Below are positions 31,282-41,266 of a DNA stretch of 64,000 bases, in pieces. Positions within the stretch are counted from its first letter, which is position 1; the number at the start of each line of letters is the position of its first letter. The notes under the pieces were generated by a model. That model did not search any database and was not told the origin of the DNA. It saw nothing but the letters and a program-made list of their open reading frames with translations. The DNA is taken from NCBI GenBank assembly GCA_947044405.1, contig CAMRHE010000352.1, forward strand, positions 124,001 to 188,000, written 5' to 3'. The DNA is from Leptodactylus fallax. Lineage: Eukaryota > Chordata > Amphibia > Anura > Leptodactylidae. The position numbers were made by a program, and so were the translations under genes.

Positions 31282-33975
31282 CACCATGTAACAATTTTCA
31301 AACAAATATTTGTTCCCAGTTGTTAAGTGTGTTTTCCTGATTGTTTGTACCTTAAATGAATAGAAAAAAGTTATTATTCCCTGTAAACTTTGCTTTTGTG
31401 GTCAGCACAATGATATTTTGAAATTGATCTATTTTTAAGGATATTCGCAATATTTCAAGATACTTAAGAAGCTTCTGGAATTGTGAGAACTATCAAGAAG
31501 TTTCTAGAACTGCCCAGAATTATCTAGAACTTTCTGGGACTGTACAGAATTGTAGGTAGCTGTATAACTACAGTTATATAGGGCCACTATAGCCCTTCCT
31601 GAGAGATGGAGAGACAGGATCTAATTGATTGGGATTGCATAGTAAGTGGGCAATGGCCATCACAGACAAAGGGGAATTGACCTAGACAGACAGGTGTGAA
31701 TTCAATATCTATTCAGATTCTGATAACGATAGTATTCACACTTCACCCCACACCCATTACAGGAGGAGCTTAGGAATGTAAATGTATATATTGTGTGTTA
31801 CTCTGGTACCGGATGATCAATCTTGCTCTGCTGAATCCTCAGTACACTCTTGAACTTTAATACTGCATGGAATAAAGACCATTTTTATCAAGTTTGGAGA
31901 GACATCCTTTTTCCTTACAGTTCACAGCAACTTAGTCAATTTAGATGGCATCAAGAGGTTGCATACATCCAGCAGACGCATTTTGCTACGTATGTGGCCA
32001 GTTTATAAAGACAAGAGCGAAAAAGTACTCTGTGGAAGCATCTGCTAAGTTGTGTGAGGCCTACAAAGCATACTTCGGCATGCCTGTTGGTGATCAAGAC
32101 AAACCATGGGCTCCTCATTTCACATGTGAGCACTGCAAGGAAACTCTTGAAGGTAAGTGGATAAATGCTACTCTCTTAAATAGCAGATTAACTGTGTTAA
32201 TATTGTAAATATCACTAGTCATTAGTGTGAAATAGGCCTAAATTCTCAATCCAAATATTATTTTGTTTGCTTATAGGTTGGTACAGGGGAGAGAAGAGAG
32301 CCATGCATTTTGCTATCCCAAGAATTTGGCGTGAACCGACTGATCACTCAACAAATTGCTCCTTCTGCATGGTGGACCCTTCCAAATGTCACACTGGCAA
32401 AAATGCACCGCCTGTAACGTATCCTGACATTCCGTCATCTATTGCCCCAGTACCACACTGCCCTGAACTTCCTGTACCAACACCTCCAGACAGAGCTACA
32501 CCACCTTCAAAAGAAAGCAGCAGGTCAGACATCGAGGAAGACGTTGAAGATCACGATTTCTCTTCACATGCAGATGAGGAGCAGAAGTCATACTACCCTA
32601 ACCAAAAAGACCTCAACGATCTGATCAGAGACCTTGGTCTCACCAAGTCCAACGCTGAGCTTCTGACATCAAGGCTCAAGCAATGGAACTTATTAGATGA
32701 AAGCGTCCAAGTCACAGATCAGAGGAAGCGTCACCAAGTTTTTTTCCATCTTCTTCAGTCATCAAGATGGACTGTGCTTCTGCAACAATATGGCCGGTCT
32801 ATTCGAGGCTATAGGTATCACCTGTAACCCGAATGAGTGGCGCCTCTTCATAGACAGTTCATGCAAGAGCCTCAAAGCCGTGCTGCTTCACAATGGGAAC
32901 AAGTATCCGTCTCTTCCTGTAGCTCACTCGGTGCACCTGAAAGAGGAATACACCAGTGTCAAGATGTTGCTAGGTGCCTTGAAGTATGATGAGTACGGCT
33001 GGGAAGTTATCGGAGATTTCAAAATGGTGTCATTCCTGATGGGCCTCCAAGGTGGTTTTACTAAGTATCCTTGCTTTATTTGCCTTTGGGACAGCCGGGA
33101 TACTGAAGCGCACTACCACAGGTGGGACTGGCCTCAGCGGACAGAGTTCACTGTGGGGAAGAACAATGTAAAGTGGGAGCCACTGGTGGACCCACGCAAG
33201 GTGCTGATGCCACCACTACACATCAAGTTGGGGCTCATAAAACAATTTGTCAGGGCTCTAAATAAGGAGTCGAGAGCTTTCAATTAGCTCCAAGATCTTT
33301 TACCTAAGCTGTCTGAAGCAAAGATCAAAGCTGGTGTCTTCGTCGAACCACAAATCAAGAAGATCATAGAGTTCAGGGAATTTCCCAAGAAGCAGAGAAG
33401 GAGAGAGCAGCTTGGAACAGTTTTGTCGCAGTGGTTCGAAGCTTCCTAGGCAATCATAAACTATGTACAACTGGTTCAGACTCTGATAAAGAACTATGCT
33501 GCAATGGGCTGCAGGATGTCACTCAAAATCCATATCCTTGATGCTCATCTTGATAAGTTCAAAGAGAACATGGGAGCTTATTCAGAGGAGCAAGGCGAGC
33601 GCTTTCACCAGGACATTATGAACTTTGAATGCTGTTACCAAGGACAATATAACGAAAACATGATGGGCGACTATATTTGGGGATTGATTCGTGAAACTGA
33701 TTTGCAGCATAGTCGTAAATCTCGGAAAACCGCACACTTCTGAACAGTTTTTGGTAATCTGTGTAAATTTGCAATGCATATAGTGTTCTTAGTCTGACTG
33801 TATAAATGAGAAAATGCAAAATCGTCTGTTTCTATAGTAAAAATGCATAATTTTCGTTGCCGTGGTCACAAAAGCGAAGTTTATGATGAATGTAAGCAAT
33901 TTTTAATTTGTTTTAGCCATAAGCAATTGGAATATAACATTTAAAAGCTGGGAACAAAATTTGTGTTACATAGTG
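31282..33975 (+). mobile_element. 2.7-kb TIR transposon with split gene, possibly CACTA/CMC-like
   Basis: The left end reads CACCATGTAACA and, about 15 bp inside, TTTGTTCCCAGTTGTTAA. The right end, inverse-complemented, reads CACTATGTAACA and TTTTGTTCCCAGCTTTTAA. It sits exactly between the LGMVN and YLSKF codons of the Gypsy RT, so both ends are independently located. CACTA-type first bases and a Cys-x2-Cys after a candidate catalytic Asp in the protein suggest the CACTA/Mirage/Chapaev group, but no clean TSD is visible. Superfamily assignment is tentative. Confidence 0.7.
31945..33743 (+). pseudogene. Transposase-like gene of the 2.7-kb element, one intron, broken
   Basis: Exon 1 starts at ATG 31945 and ends at 32147; it has Cys pairs (CYVCGQ, CEHCKE) suggesting zinc binding. 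The intron runs from GTAAGT to TTATAG (ends near 32275); splicing keeps the frame into WYRGEKRAMHFAIPRIWREP. Exon 2 has an acidic, Pro-rich linker, then a conserved core: NEWRLFIDSSCKSLKAVLLH, YGWEVIGDFKMVSFLMGLQG, YPCFICLWDSRD, VLMPPLHIKLGL and GAYSEEQGERFHQDI. Candidate catalytic acids are the Asp of FIDSS, the Asp of IGDFK and a Glu of GERFHQD (inference). Breaks: a frameshift near 32740, a stop at 33285 and a frameshift near 33430. I recognise this as a protein type found in many copies in animal genomes, but not its formal name. Confidence 0.7.
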
Positions 33976-34032
33976 TTCACCATGCCCAGGAATCGTTGTA
34001 CTACACGTACATCTGTATATGTAGGCATGTCC
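33976..34032 (-). pseudogene. Gypsy element B: short RT segment
   Basis: The minus strand encodes a DMPT-like stretch followed by DVRVVQRFLGMVN, which directly precedes the YLSKF codons at 31281. It was isolated by the transposon on one side and by a further insertion or deletion beginning at 34033 on the other. Confidence 0.85.
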
Positions 34033-34685
34033 TGTATTACATCTCCCATAGGCTGGAATAGTAACCAAATGTCCAATGGGAGGACATCACCTGGGTAAAG
34101 GGGAGGAGTCAGCTGATCACTGGGTCCCCATGGTAACTCCCTTCAGGAAGGTCCTGTGTGTGAGTAGTTAGAAGTGTGGAGTGTTAGGAGGAGGAGGTGA
34201 GGAGAGAAGTGTGATGTTCTGTGAAGAAAACTATGAGTATAGTGCAGGTATCTCAAATTCTAGACAGGCCCAGGAAGGTTGGAGAGCTGACATACTCCAG
34301 CTATTCAGAAAATCCTGTCCCCTGTCTGCCTAGCCATCGCTCTGAAGGAAGTCAAGCGTCATTATCTTGTCAGCATGAGACTGTGGAGAGAACATTCTGG
34401 AACACGTGCTCCATAGCAAGTAACACAGGATCCAGGGGCCAAGGCCAGACCTGTGGAACATCCCGCCACCCTGACTATTGCACCCCGAAACTCTGAGCTA
34501 TCAGGACCACATAATGTGAGTGGGAAATATTGTGTGCTAGTATCGTGGTGGGCATCCTCCTATGAGCCAAGTAGGAACCCAGACGCACCTTAGGGCTGTA
34601 ACACTGAAGCTTAAAGGGCTAGGAACACCTTTCATTAAGTCTACCCTGCACCCCAGGACTTTGCTGTGTCACCAGGCGTACCTCG
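34033..34685. other. Unassigned insertion in Gypsy B; possible solo LTR
   Basis: Starts TGTATTACATCTCCC at the point where the Gypsy frame stops. A TGTAACA at 34597-34603 could close an LTR of about 570 bp. No TSD supports this. No coding domain. Confidence 0.3.
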
Positions 34686-34870
34686 CACAGTAGTATTTGC
34701 TTCACAGTGGGGCCCCACACAGTAGTAAATGCTTCACAGTGGGGTCCCACACAGTAGTATATGCTTTACAGTGGAGCCCCGCACAGTAGTATTTGCTTCA
34801 CAGTGGGGCCCCACACAGTAGTATATGCTTCACAGTGGGCCCCCACACAGTAGTTTATGCTACTTACCTA
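34686..34870. repeat. 32-bp tandem repeat (5.5 copies)
   Basis: CACAGTAGTATATGCTTCAC followed by AGTGGGGCCCCA repeats every 32 bp with few differences. Confidence 0.9.
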
Positions 34871-35160
34871 GTCCCACGAAGAGCTGCAGTCCCATGAAGA
34901 GCGTCCTTCTGATTGCGCGCGCTAATGACTTACGTCACCACGCCTGCATCGGGGCAGAGGTTACACTTTGCAATCAGTGTAGGCCATGGTCTGGACCGCG
35001 GCCTACACTGACAGCTCAGCCGAAAGAAGCAATCGCTCACTAACAGGGAATCCTATACCGGATTCCCCGTTAATGAACAATCATGGTGATGGCGCGAGTG
35101 CCAACTGAGAGGGCTCTGCGTGCCCTCTCTGGCACGCGTGCCATAGGTTCACCATCACAG
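34871..35160. mobile_element. Probable end of a non-autonomous hAT element
   Basis: Non-coding and GC-rich, ending CTGGCACGCGTGCC followed by ATAGGTTCACCATCAC near 35158. The inverse complement (GTGATGGTGAACCTATGG) resembles a very common hAT-type terminus. The opposite terminus was not found, so this is a partial copy, possibly including the tandem repeat at its left. Confidence 0.45.
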
Positions 35161-35559
35161 GTATAGGGGAAACGCCTCGGGGAAAGAAAAAATCACCACC
35201 AATATTTTTGCAGCCCCCTCATCACCGGTAACAGTGGTGGTAACGTGGGACAGCACCAGTGCTGTGCCCTCGTGCCCAGAGACCGTGACAAGTCTGTGCT
35301 GTTTGCACCCCGCAATCCCAACTGCAGCATTACCCCCCCCCCATCTGGTCACCGCAATAAGACAAAATTGTATCTTTCAGCTCACCGTATCAACGCATAT
35401 ATCAACTGACACATTTGGATGCAAGGAAACGCTCACTGGACTTAGAATATATTCAAGATACTTTAGATGAAAGAAGTTCCAGCATCCAAGAACAGTATGA
35501 CCAAGAACAGTATATCCATAGTTAAAAAAAGGTAACACCAGTTACACAAATTCGTAATC
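35161..35559. other. Unassigned sequence
   Basis: Contains a C-run near 35333 and an open frame at 35234-35470 without a recognised domain. It separates the hAT-like end from the Gypsy RT fragment. Confidence 0.35.
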
Positions 35560-36115
35560 CATAGACCAGCTAAATTAATTTCTGTTGAAACACTTCTGGA
35601 GCCAGGCTTAATCCCATGGGCATTCTCAGCCACTTATAGCATTCAAATGGGGAAGAAAATGCTGTCAATAAACTTGATTCTTTATCCAGTTCCACATGCC
35701 AAAACCCATTTTTAACATCACATACCAAAAATATTTTAGCCTTTAAAAGATCTGGGAGAACATCTTCTATTGTACTGTAGGCATTGGATAGTGATTTCTT
35801 TTAAGAGCCTTGTTCAGTGGCTTAGGATCAATGCATATTCTTAACTTGCCTGATGTTTTTTTCACTACCACCAAACTGCTTATCCAGTCTGTGCTTTCCA
35901 GTACTGTTGCTATCATGCCTCTGCTGTGCAAATCCTGCACCCATGGGTTTCATAACACTTTTATTGTACATCACCAGTACCTTACCAGTGGGCTCAATGG
36001 GAACTCTGTTAAGCAGAGTAAAAGGAATGACATTGCAGCTTGCTCCACAATCCAGCTGAAATCTTATGGGCTGTTCATCCACCATAAAATATGGCAAAGA
36101 GCTGTTTTGCATCAT
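35560..36115 (-). pseudogene. Gypsy element B: protease and N-terminal reverse transcriptase
   Basis: Minus strand from 36115: an aspartic protease with FQLDCGASCNVIPF (Cys where Ser or Thr is usual in the Asp-x-Gly motif), overlapping the end of gag in another frame. After frameshifts near 35850 comes RT sequence: GKLRICIDPKPLNKAL, IFLVCDVKNGFWHVELDKES, PFECYKWLRMPMGLSLAPEV. The RT breaks off near 35570, and the segment that should carry the catalytic DD box is absent from the window. Confidence 0.85.
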
Positions 36116-36965
36116 TGGCTACTGGATGTTTGACTACGTTGACATTTTCTGTTGCAGGCTGCAGCTGCAGCCATGTGATGTCCTCTGTGCTGTCACTGTC
36201 TGTGTCCTGGGTCACTGTGTGGACTTGTTTGTACTGTTTGCTGGTTTTCAATCTGCACACAACTGAAAAGTGGTTCATCTTGCCACAAGTCCTGCAAGTC
36301 TCCCCATAAGCTGGACATTTCTCTTTGTCTCTCTCATGCCTTTTGCCACAGTATTTACACTGGACTGAGCTCACAGGGAGCCTGGACCTTACTCTCCCTT
36401 TCACAGATACTGCATGTACTGAGGCATCACTGGTGCCCTCCACCCTCTTCAGGCTGTCTTTATTCAGCTCAGCAGCCCTGCAGATTTGCATACATTTCTC
36501 CAAAGCCAGCTCTTCCTCCCTCAGTAATCTTTCTCTGAGGTGAAAGTCTCTGATGCCACACACTATCCTGTCTCTGATGAGGGAGACTCTGATGTCCCCA
36601 AATCCACAGGTTGCAGCCAGTCTCCTCAGCTCTGTCACGTATCTGTCCACACTTTCCCCAGCCTCCCGATTCCTGGAGAAGAACTTATATCTCTCCACTG
36701 TCTCATTCTTTTTGGGGTCACAGTGTTTATGAAATGCCTGTAGTATGTCTGTCAGTGCCAGGCTGTCTGTCAGCAGGGTCTGGGCTATTTCTCTGCCTTT
36801 TTCCCCAACTAAGTAATAAAACAGCTTTACTTTCCTCTGCTCATCTCTGGGTGCCACTGTCAGATCCACATACAGAGTAAACTCTTCCTTCCAGTGTCTC
36901 CATGTCTGTGAGAGATTGGAAGAAGTGACATCCAATCTCTGAGGGGGTTTCAGGCCACTCTCCAT
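36075..36965 (-). pseudogene. Gypsy element B: Gag, nearly intact frame
   Basis: ATG at 36965 (MESGLKPPQRLDVTSSNLSQ) is the natural start; the frame runs open to 36075, about 296 codons. It has a capsid-like region (WRHWKEEFTLYVDL, then ERYKFFSRNREAGESVDRYV, CGFGDIRVSLIRDRIVCGI), a first Cys cluster (CKYCGKRHERDKEKCP) and a classical zinc knuckle CRTCGKMNHFSVVC. The frame extends 30 codons upstream of the ATG, but that part derives from the adjoining LINE. No 5' LTR remains. Gag would package element RNA. Confidence 0.85.
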
Positions 36966-36975
36966 AGTGCAGTAT

Positions 36976-38520
36976 GATAGGGACTCTAACCGCGGTGGGG
37001 AGGAAAGACTTCCGATAGCGCTCCTTCTCACACCTAGAGTGGAGCAGTCGGTCACTGACAGTACTGCTCAGCGCGATCACAGTCTCATGCATGGGATGGG
37101 ACTTCTTCTTCTGCATGGAGCTCACCATGGACAGTATCCTTCTGTCACCCACCACCTGCACTGGGTCCAGTGGGCTCCCCAGGACAGAGCTGGCCTTTCT
37201 AATCAGCTTGTCAAGTTTATTTCTGTCCCTGGTTGATATACTGCTCCCCCAGCAGGCCACTCCAAAGAAGATGGCTGATGCCACTACCGAGTTGAAGAAA
37301 GTTCTAAGAAGTGCCCCCCGGATTCCAAAGGCTCTCAGTTTCCTAAGCAGGTAGAGCCTGCTGTGGCCCTTCCTGTACAGGGCCTCCATATGATCTGCCC
37401 AGTCCAGCTTATTATTAAGGAGCAAACCCAGGTACTTATAGGTGTTCACAATCTCGATGCCCGTCCCCAGGATGTCCACTGGTTTAGGAGGGCTTCTGCC
37501 TTTGCAGAAGTCCACCACCATCTCCTTGGTCTTCCCCGCGTTAATCTTCAGGTGGTTCCGGTGGCACCAGTCCACAAAATCCTGGTTCAGTTCTCTGTAC
37601 TCCCTGTCATCATCATCTGTGATGAGACCCTCTATTGCAGAGTCGTCAGAATACTTCTGTAGGTAGCAGCTGGATGAGTTGCACCTAAAATCTGCAGTGT
37701 ACAGTGTGAAGAGGAAAGGGGCGAGAACCGTACCCTGAGGTGCCCCCCGTATTACAGATCACGGTACCTGACACACAGTCTCGGGCTCTCACGTATTGAG
37801 GTCGATTTGTGAGGTAGTCTAGGATCCAGTTGGAGAGGTGGTGGTCCACTCCAGCAAGGCCCAGCTTGTCCCTCAATAACCTGGGCTGTATGGTGTTAAA
37901 AGCACTGGAGAAGTCAAAGAACATTATTCTCACTGTGTTCCCTGGTTTCTCCAGGTGAGACAGAGACCTGTGCAGAAGATGGATGATGGCATCATCTACC
38001 CCAATGCCCGGCCGATAAGCAAACTGGAGGGGGTCCATAGCAGGGCTCACTAGAGGGCGGAGATGTGTGAGAACCAATCTCTCCAAGATCTTCATCAGGT
38101 GGGATGTCAGTGCTACAGGTCTGTAGTCGTTGAGGTCCATAGGGTGGGGTTTCTTTGGAACTGGTACCACACAAGAAGATTTCCATAATTCAGGGACTAT
38201 TTCCTGCCTCAGGCTCATATTATACATATATGTAATTATACCACACAGCTGGTCCCCGCAAGTCTTAATTAGCCTTGCACTGATGTCATCTGGCCCTGCG
38301 GCTTTCCTCGCCTTGATCTTTTTCATCTCCTTCCTCACCTGGGCCCGTGTGAAGGTCAGACTGTGGCCAGATAAAGACGGATTTCTGGATTTACTGGTCT
38401 GTTGGGAAGTGGCCACATGGGGAGAAGTCATTGTGGTGGGGGAAGCTGAAGGACATACTGGGGTGGGAGGAGCTGGTGTGTGATCAAATCTGTTGAAGAA
38501 TAGGTTTAGTTCATTAAGCC
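36976..38520 (-). pseudogene. Rex1-like (CR1-group) LINE reverse transcriptase
   Basis: From about 38430 the minus strand encodes KKIKARKAAGPDDISARLIK, then PVPKKPHPMDLNDYRPVALT, PLQFAYRPGIGVDDAIIHLL and MFFDFSSAFNTIQPRLLRDK. A frameshift near 37740 precedes the GTVLAPFLF-like and DDSA region. The 37575-36976 frame then carries the thumb (NHLKINAGKTKEMVVDFCKG, NTYKYLGLLLNNKLDWADHM, CWGSSISTRDRNKLDKLIRK, YRKSFLPTAVRV). These motifs fit the Rex1/Babar branch of CR1-like LINEs. It stops directly at the Gag start of Gypsy B, with no LINE tail visible. Confidence 0.85.
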
Positions 38521-38639
38521 AATTAACATCTGCCTCAATCTGGCAGACAGACTCTTGTGTGGGCGGAGCTATTCTGGATTGTACAGGAAAGTGCGGTGTT
38601 ACACAGGAAGAGGAAGCTGCTAGGAACGGACACTAATGC

Positions 38640-39790
38640 AAGGTAAGGAGGAGAGAAGAGAACATGTGTGAGCAAGAGGGGGGCATAGGGGTGCAGGCTG
38701 TGTGTAAGAGGGGGCGATGGGGGTGCAGGCTGTGTGTGAGTAAGAGGAGGCAATGGGGTGCAGGCTGCGTGTGAGTAAGAGGGGGCAATGGGGGTGCAGG
38801 CTGCGTGTGAGTAAGAGGGGGCAATGGGGATGGAGGCTGCGTGTGAGTAAGAGGGCAATGGGGGGTGCAGGCTGCGTGCGTGCGAGAGGGGGCAATGGGG
38901 GTGCAGGCTGCGTGCGTGCGAGAGGGGGGCAATGGGGGTGCAGGCTGCATGCATGCGAGAGGGGGGCAATGGGGTTGCAGGCTGCGTGCGTGCGAGAGGG
39001 GGGCAGTGGGGGTGCAGGCTGAGTGCTTGCGAGAGAGGGGAGTGGGGGTGTAGGCTGTGTGCAAGAGAGGGCGGTGGGGGTACAGGTTGTGTGTGAGCAA
39101 GAAGGGGGGGAATGAGGGTTCCCCCCACATCATCCTGTTGTTCGCACACAGCCTGTACCCCACTTTGCTCCCTCTTGCTCACGCCCAGCCTGCACCCCCA
39201 TTTACCCCTCTTGCTCACACCCAGCCTGCACCCCCATTTCCCCCTCTTGCTCACACCCAGCCTGAACCCCCATGTACTCCTCTTGCTCACGCCCAGCCTG
39301 CACCCCCATTTACCCCTCTTGCTCACGCCCAGCCTGTACCCCCCCATGTACCCCTCTTGCTGACGCACAGCCTGCAACCCCCATGTACCCCTCTTGCTCA
39401 TGCCCAGCCTGCAACCCCCATGTACCCCTCTTGCTCACGCCCAGCCTGCACCCCCCCATGTACCCCTCTTGCTCACACCCAGCCTGCACCCCCATTCCCT
39501 CCTCTTGTTCACACACAGCCATGGCGAGTGGGGATGCAGGCTGTGTGTGATAAAGAGGGGTATATGGGAGTGCAGGCTTTGCGTGAGCAAAGAGGGGGCG
39601 TGGGGGAGCAGTCTTTGTGAGAAATAGAGGGGATGTACAGGATGCTTGAGAAATAAAGTGGAAATGGGGGTGCAGGCTGCACAAGATGGAGAATTGGGGT
39701 TGCAGCCTGCGGGTAAAAGGGGTACATTAAGGGTATAGTTGTGTGAGAAGGGGGCATGGGGCTCAGGCTGTGTGAGAGGGGGACGGGTGA
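38640..39790. repeat. 36-37 bp minisatellite in three alternating orientation blocks
   Basis: The unit is GTGCAGGCTGCGTGTGAGTA, then AGAGGGGGCAATGGGG. It is plus-oriented at about 38650-39110 (period 36-37), inverse-complement at about 39130-39530, and degenerate plus-oriented at 39530-39780. The 36-bp period keeps long frames open on both strands (up to 288 codons); those proteins are pure repeats and not credible genes. Confidence 0.9.
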
Positions 39791-41142
39791 CAAATGGGGC
39801 AGTCTCATGAAGGGAACACTTAAAATATCGGGGGGCAGTGTCTGCTGTCACATCAAATTCTGGACTGTTCTGTTTTTTTTTTTTGTTTTTTGTTTTTTTT
39901 AATATATTTATGACTAAAAAAAACCTAAAACAATGTTTAACTAGGTTTTTGTTTGTTTCTAGGTTTATGTGGGAACTTAATGGTGTGAAGACCCCACTAC
40001 AAGATCACTAGGTGCCAGTGCTCTAGACCAAACAAAGTGCCCCCTAGTGATCAAATGTCTCAATCGGGCACCTCCAAATAGCCATCACTTATAAAGGTTT
40101 ATAAAATAAGGCTTCATTACCAGGCTTCATTACCCCCTCAGTGCCCCCACACTCAGCAGAATGTCCCCTTCGGTGCCCACATGTAATATAATGGCCCCAT
40201 TGCGACCAACATGTAATATAATGGCCCTTACTTTGCCTCTACATGTAAAATATTTATCCCCCACTTAAAATAAAATGCTCCCCAAGCTAATGTTTAACCC
40301 CTTCCCTACATCTGCCGTAATAGTATATGTGCGGGGAGGTCGCTGTACCCGCCAGATCTCTGCAGAGACCCGGCACTAATCCCCGCGATCACTGACCCAG
40401 GTGCCATTTTGCTGGGGATCACTAACACCCAGAGTGAGATCCGGGGCTGGCATCCGGTTGGCATGACACCCAGGAGTCTGTTGAAGGCTCCCAGACTTGT
40501 CTGCCAACATTCTATAATGCATTGCATTAGTGATCAGACCCCCTTGGGTTCAAGACCACTAGGAGGTCTAATAAATGCAAGAAAAAAATAAAGAAAAAAA
40601 AAAATTCAAAATTCAAATCACCCACCTTTCTCTAGAACACATATAAAAGTACTTCAGTAATGTGAAACACATACACAATAGGTATCCCTGTGTCTGAAAA
40701 CGCCCGGTCTACAAATCTATGAAAATATTTCTCCCGTACAGTGAACGCCGTAGCAGGAAAAAAAAAAATCTAAAGTGCCAAACCGCTATTTTTTGACTGT
40801 TTCACCTCTAATAAAAAATTGAATAAAAAGTGATTAAAGCAATAAACAGTCTCCAAAATAGTATAACTAAAAAGTACACCTGGATCCGCAAAAAATGATG
40901 CCCTATGCATCCCTGTACACGGAAATATAAAAAAGTTACGGGTGGTGGAATATGGCGACTTTATGAAAAAAAAAATTTTTTTGCAACGTTTTAGATCTTT
41001 AAGGGGTTAAAATGTAAATAAAACTATATAAAATTGTTTTCCCCAGAATCGTACTGAAATATAGAATACAGGTGATCTGTTATTTTGGCTACAGAGTGAA
41101 CGCCGTAAAAACGAAGCCCATAAGAAAGTCGCACAAATGCAG
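39791..41142. other. Non-coding, old interspersed repeats
   Basis: Poly-T stretches near 39870-39900, then sequence such as ACAGTGAACGCCGTA (near 40739) and a similar AGTGAACGCCGTAAAAA (near 41095). It also has AAAAAGTTACGGGTGGTGGA near 40931. I associate these motifs with abundant frog repeats. No gene, no clear ends. Confidence 0.4.
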
Positions 41143-41266
41143 CTTTCTCGCTTATTTCACTGGGGGGACAAAGCACCATGGGTATAGACCTGGTCACTAG
41201 GAGAAAGACACTAGAGAAATGAAAGCTGTTGGCTCTGCCTCCAGGCTATACCATGTCACAGCACTG
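41143..41266 (+). repeat. DIRS left inverted terminal repeat
   Basis: Runs from CTTTCTCG through GGTATAGACCTGGTCACTAG and CTGTTGGCTCT to CACAGCACTG. It matches the inverse complement of 52233-52347 at most positions. Confidence 0.82.

Noticed and set aside
31945..33743. Host gene with zinc-finger-like exon
   Set aside because: It lies wholly inside a terminal-inverted-repeat element inserted into a Gypsy RT gene, and is frameshifted; a transposon gene is the better explanation.
34033..34603. Confident solo LTR
   Set aside because: TG...CA ends are present but flanking bases do not match, and no partner LTR was found; left as unassigned.
38535..39401. 288-codon open frame and its overlapping partners on both strands
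   Set aside because: Pure translation of a 36-37 bp minisatellite whose period keeps frames open; no domain, no start context, no non-repetitive sequence.
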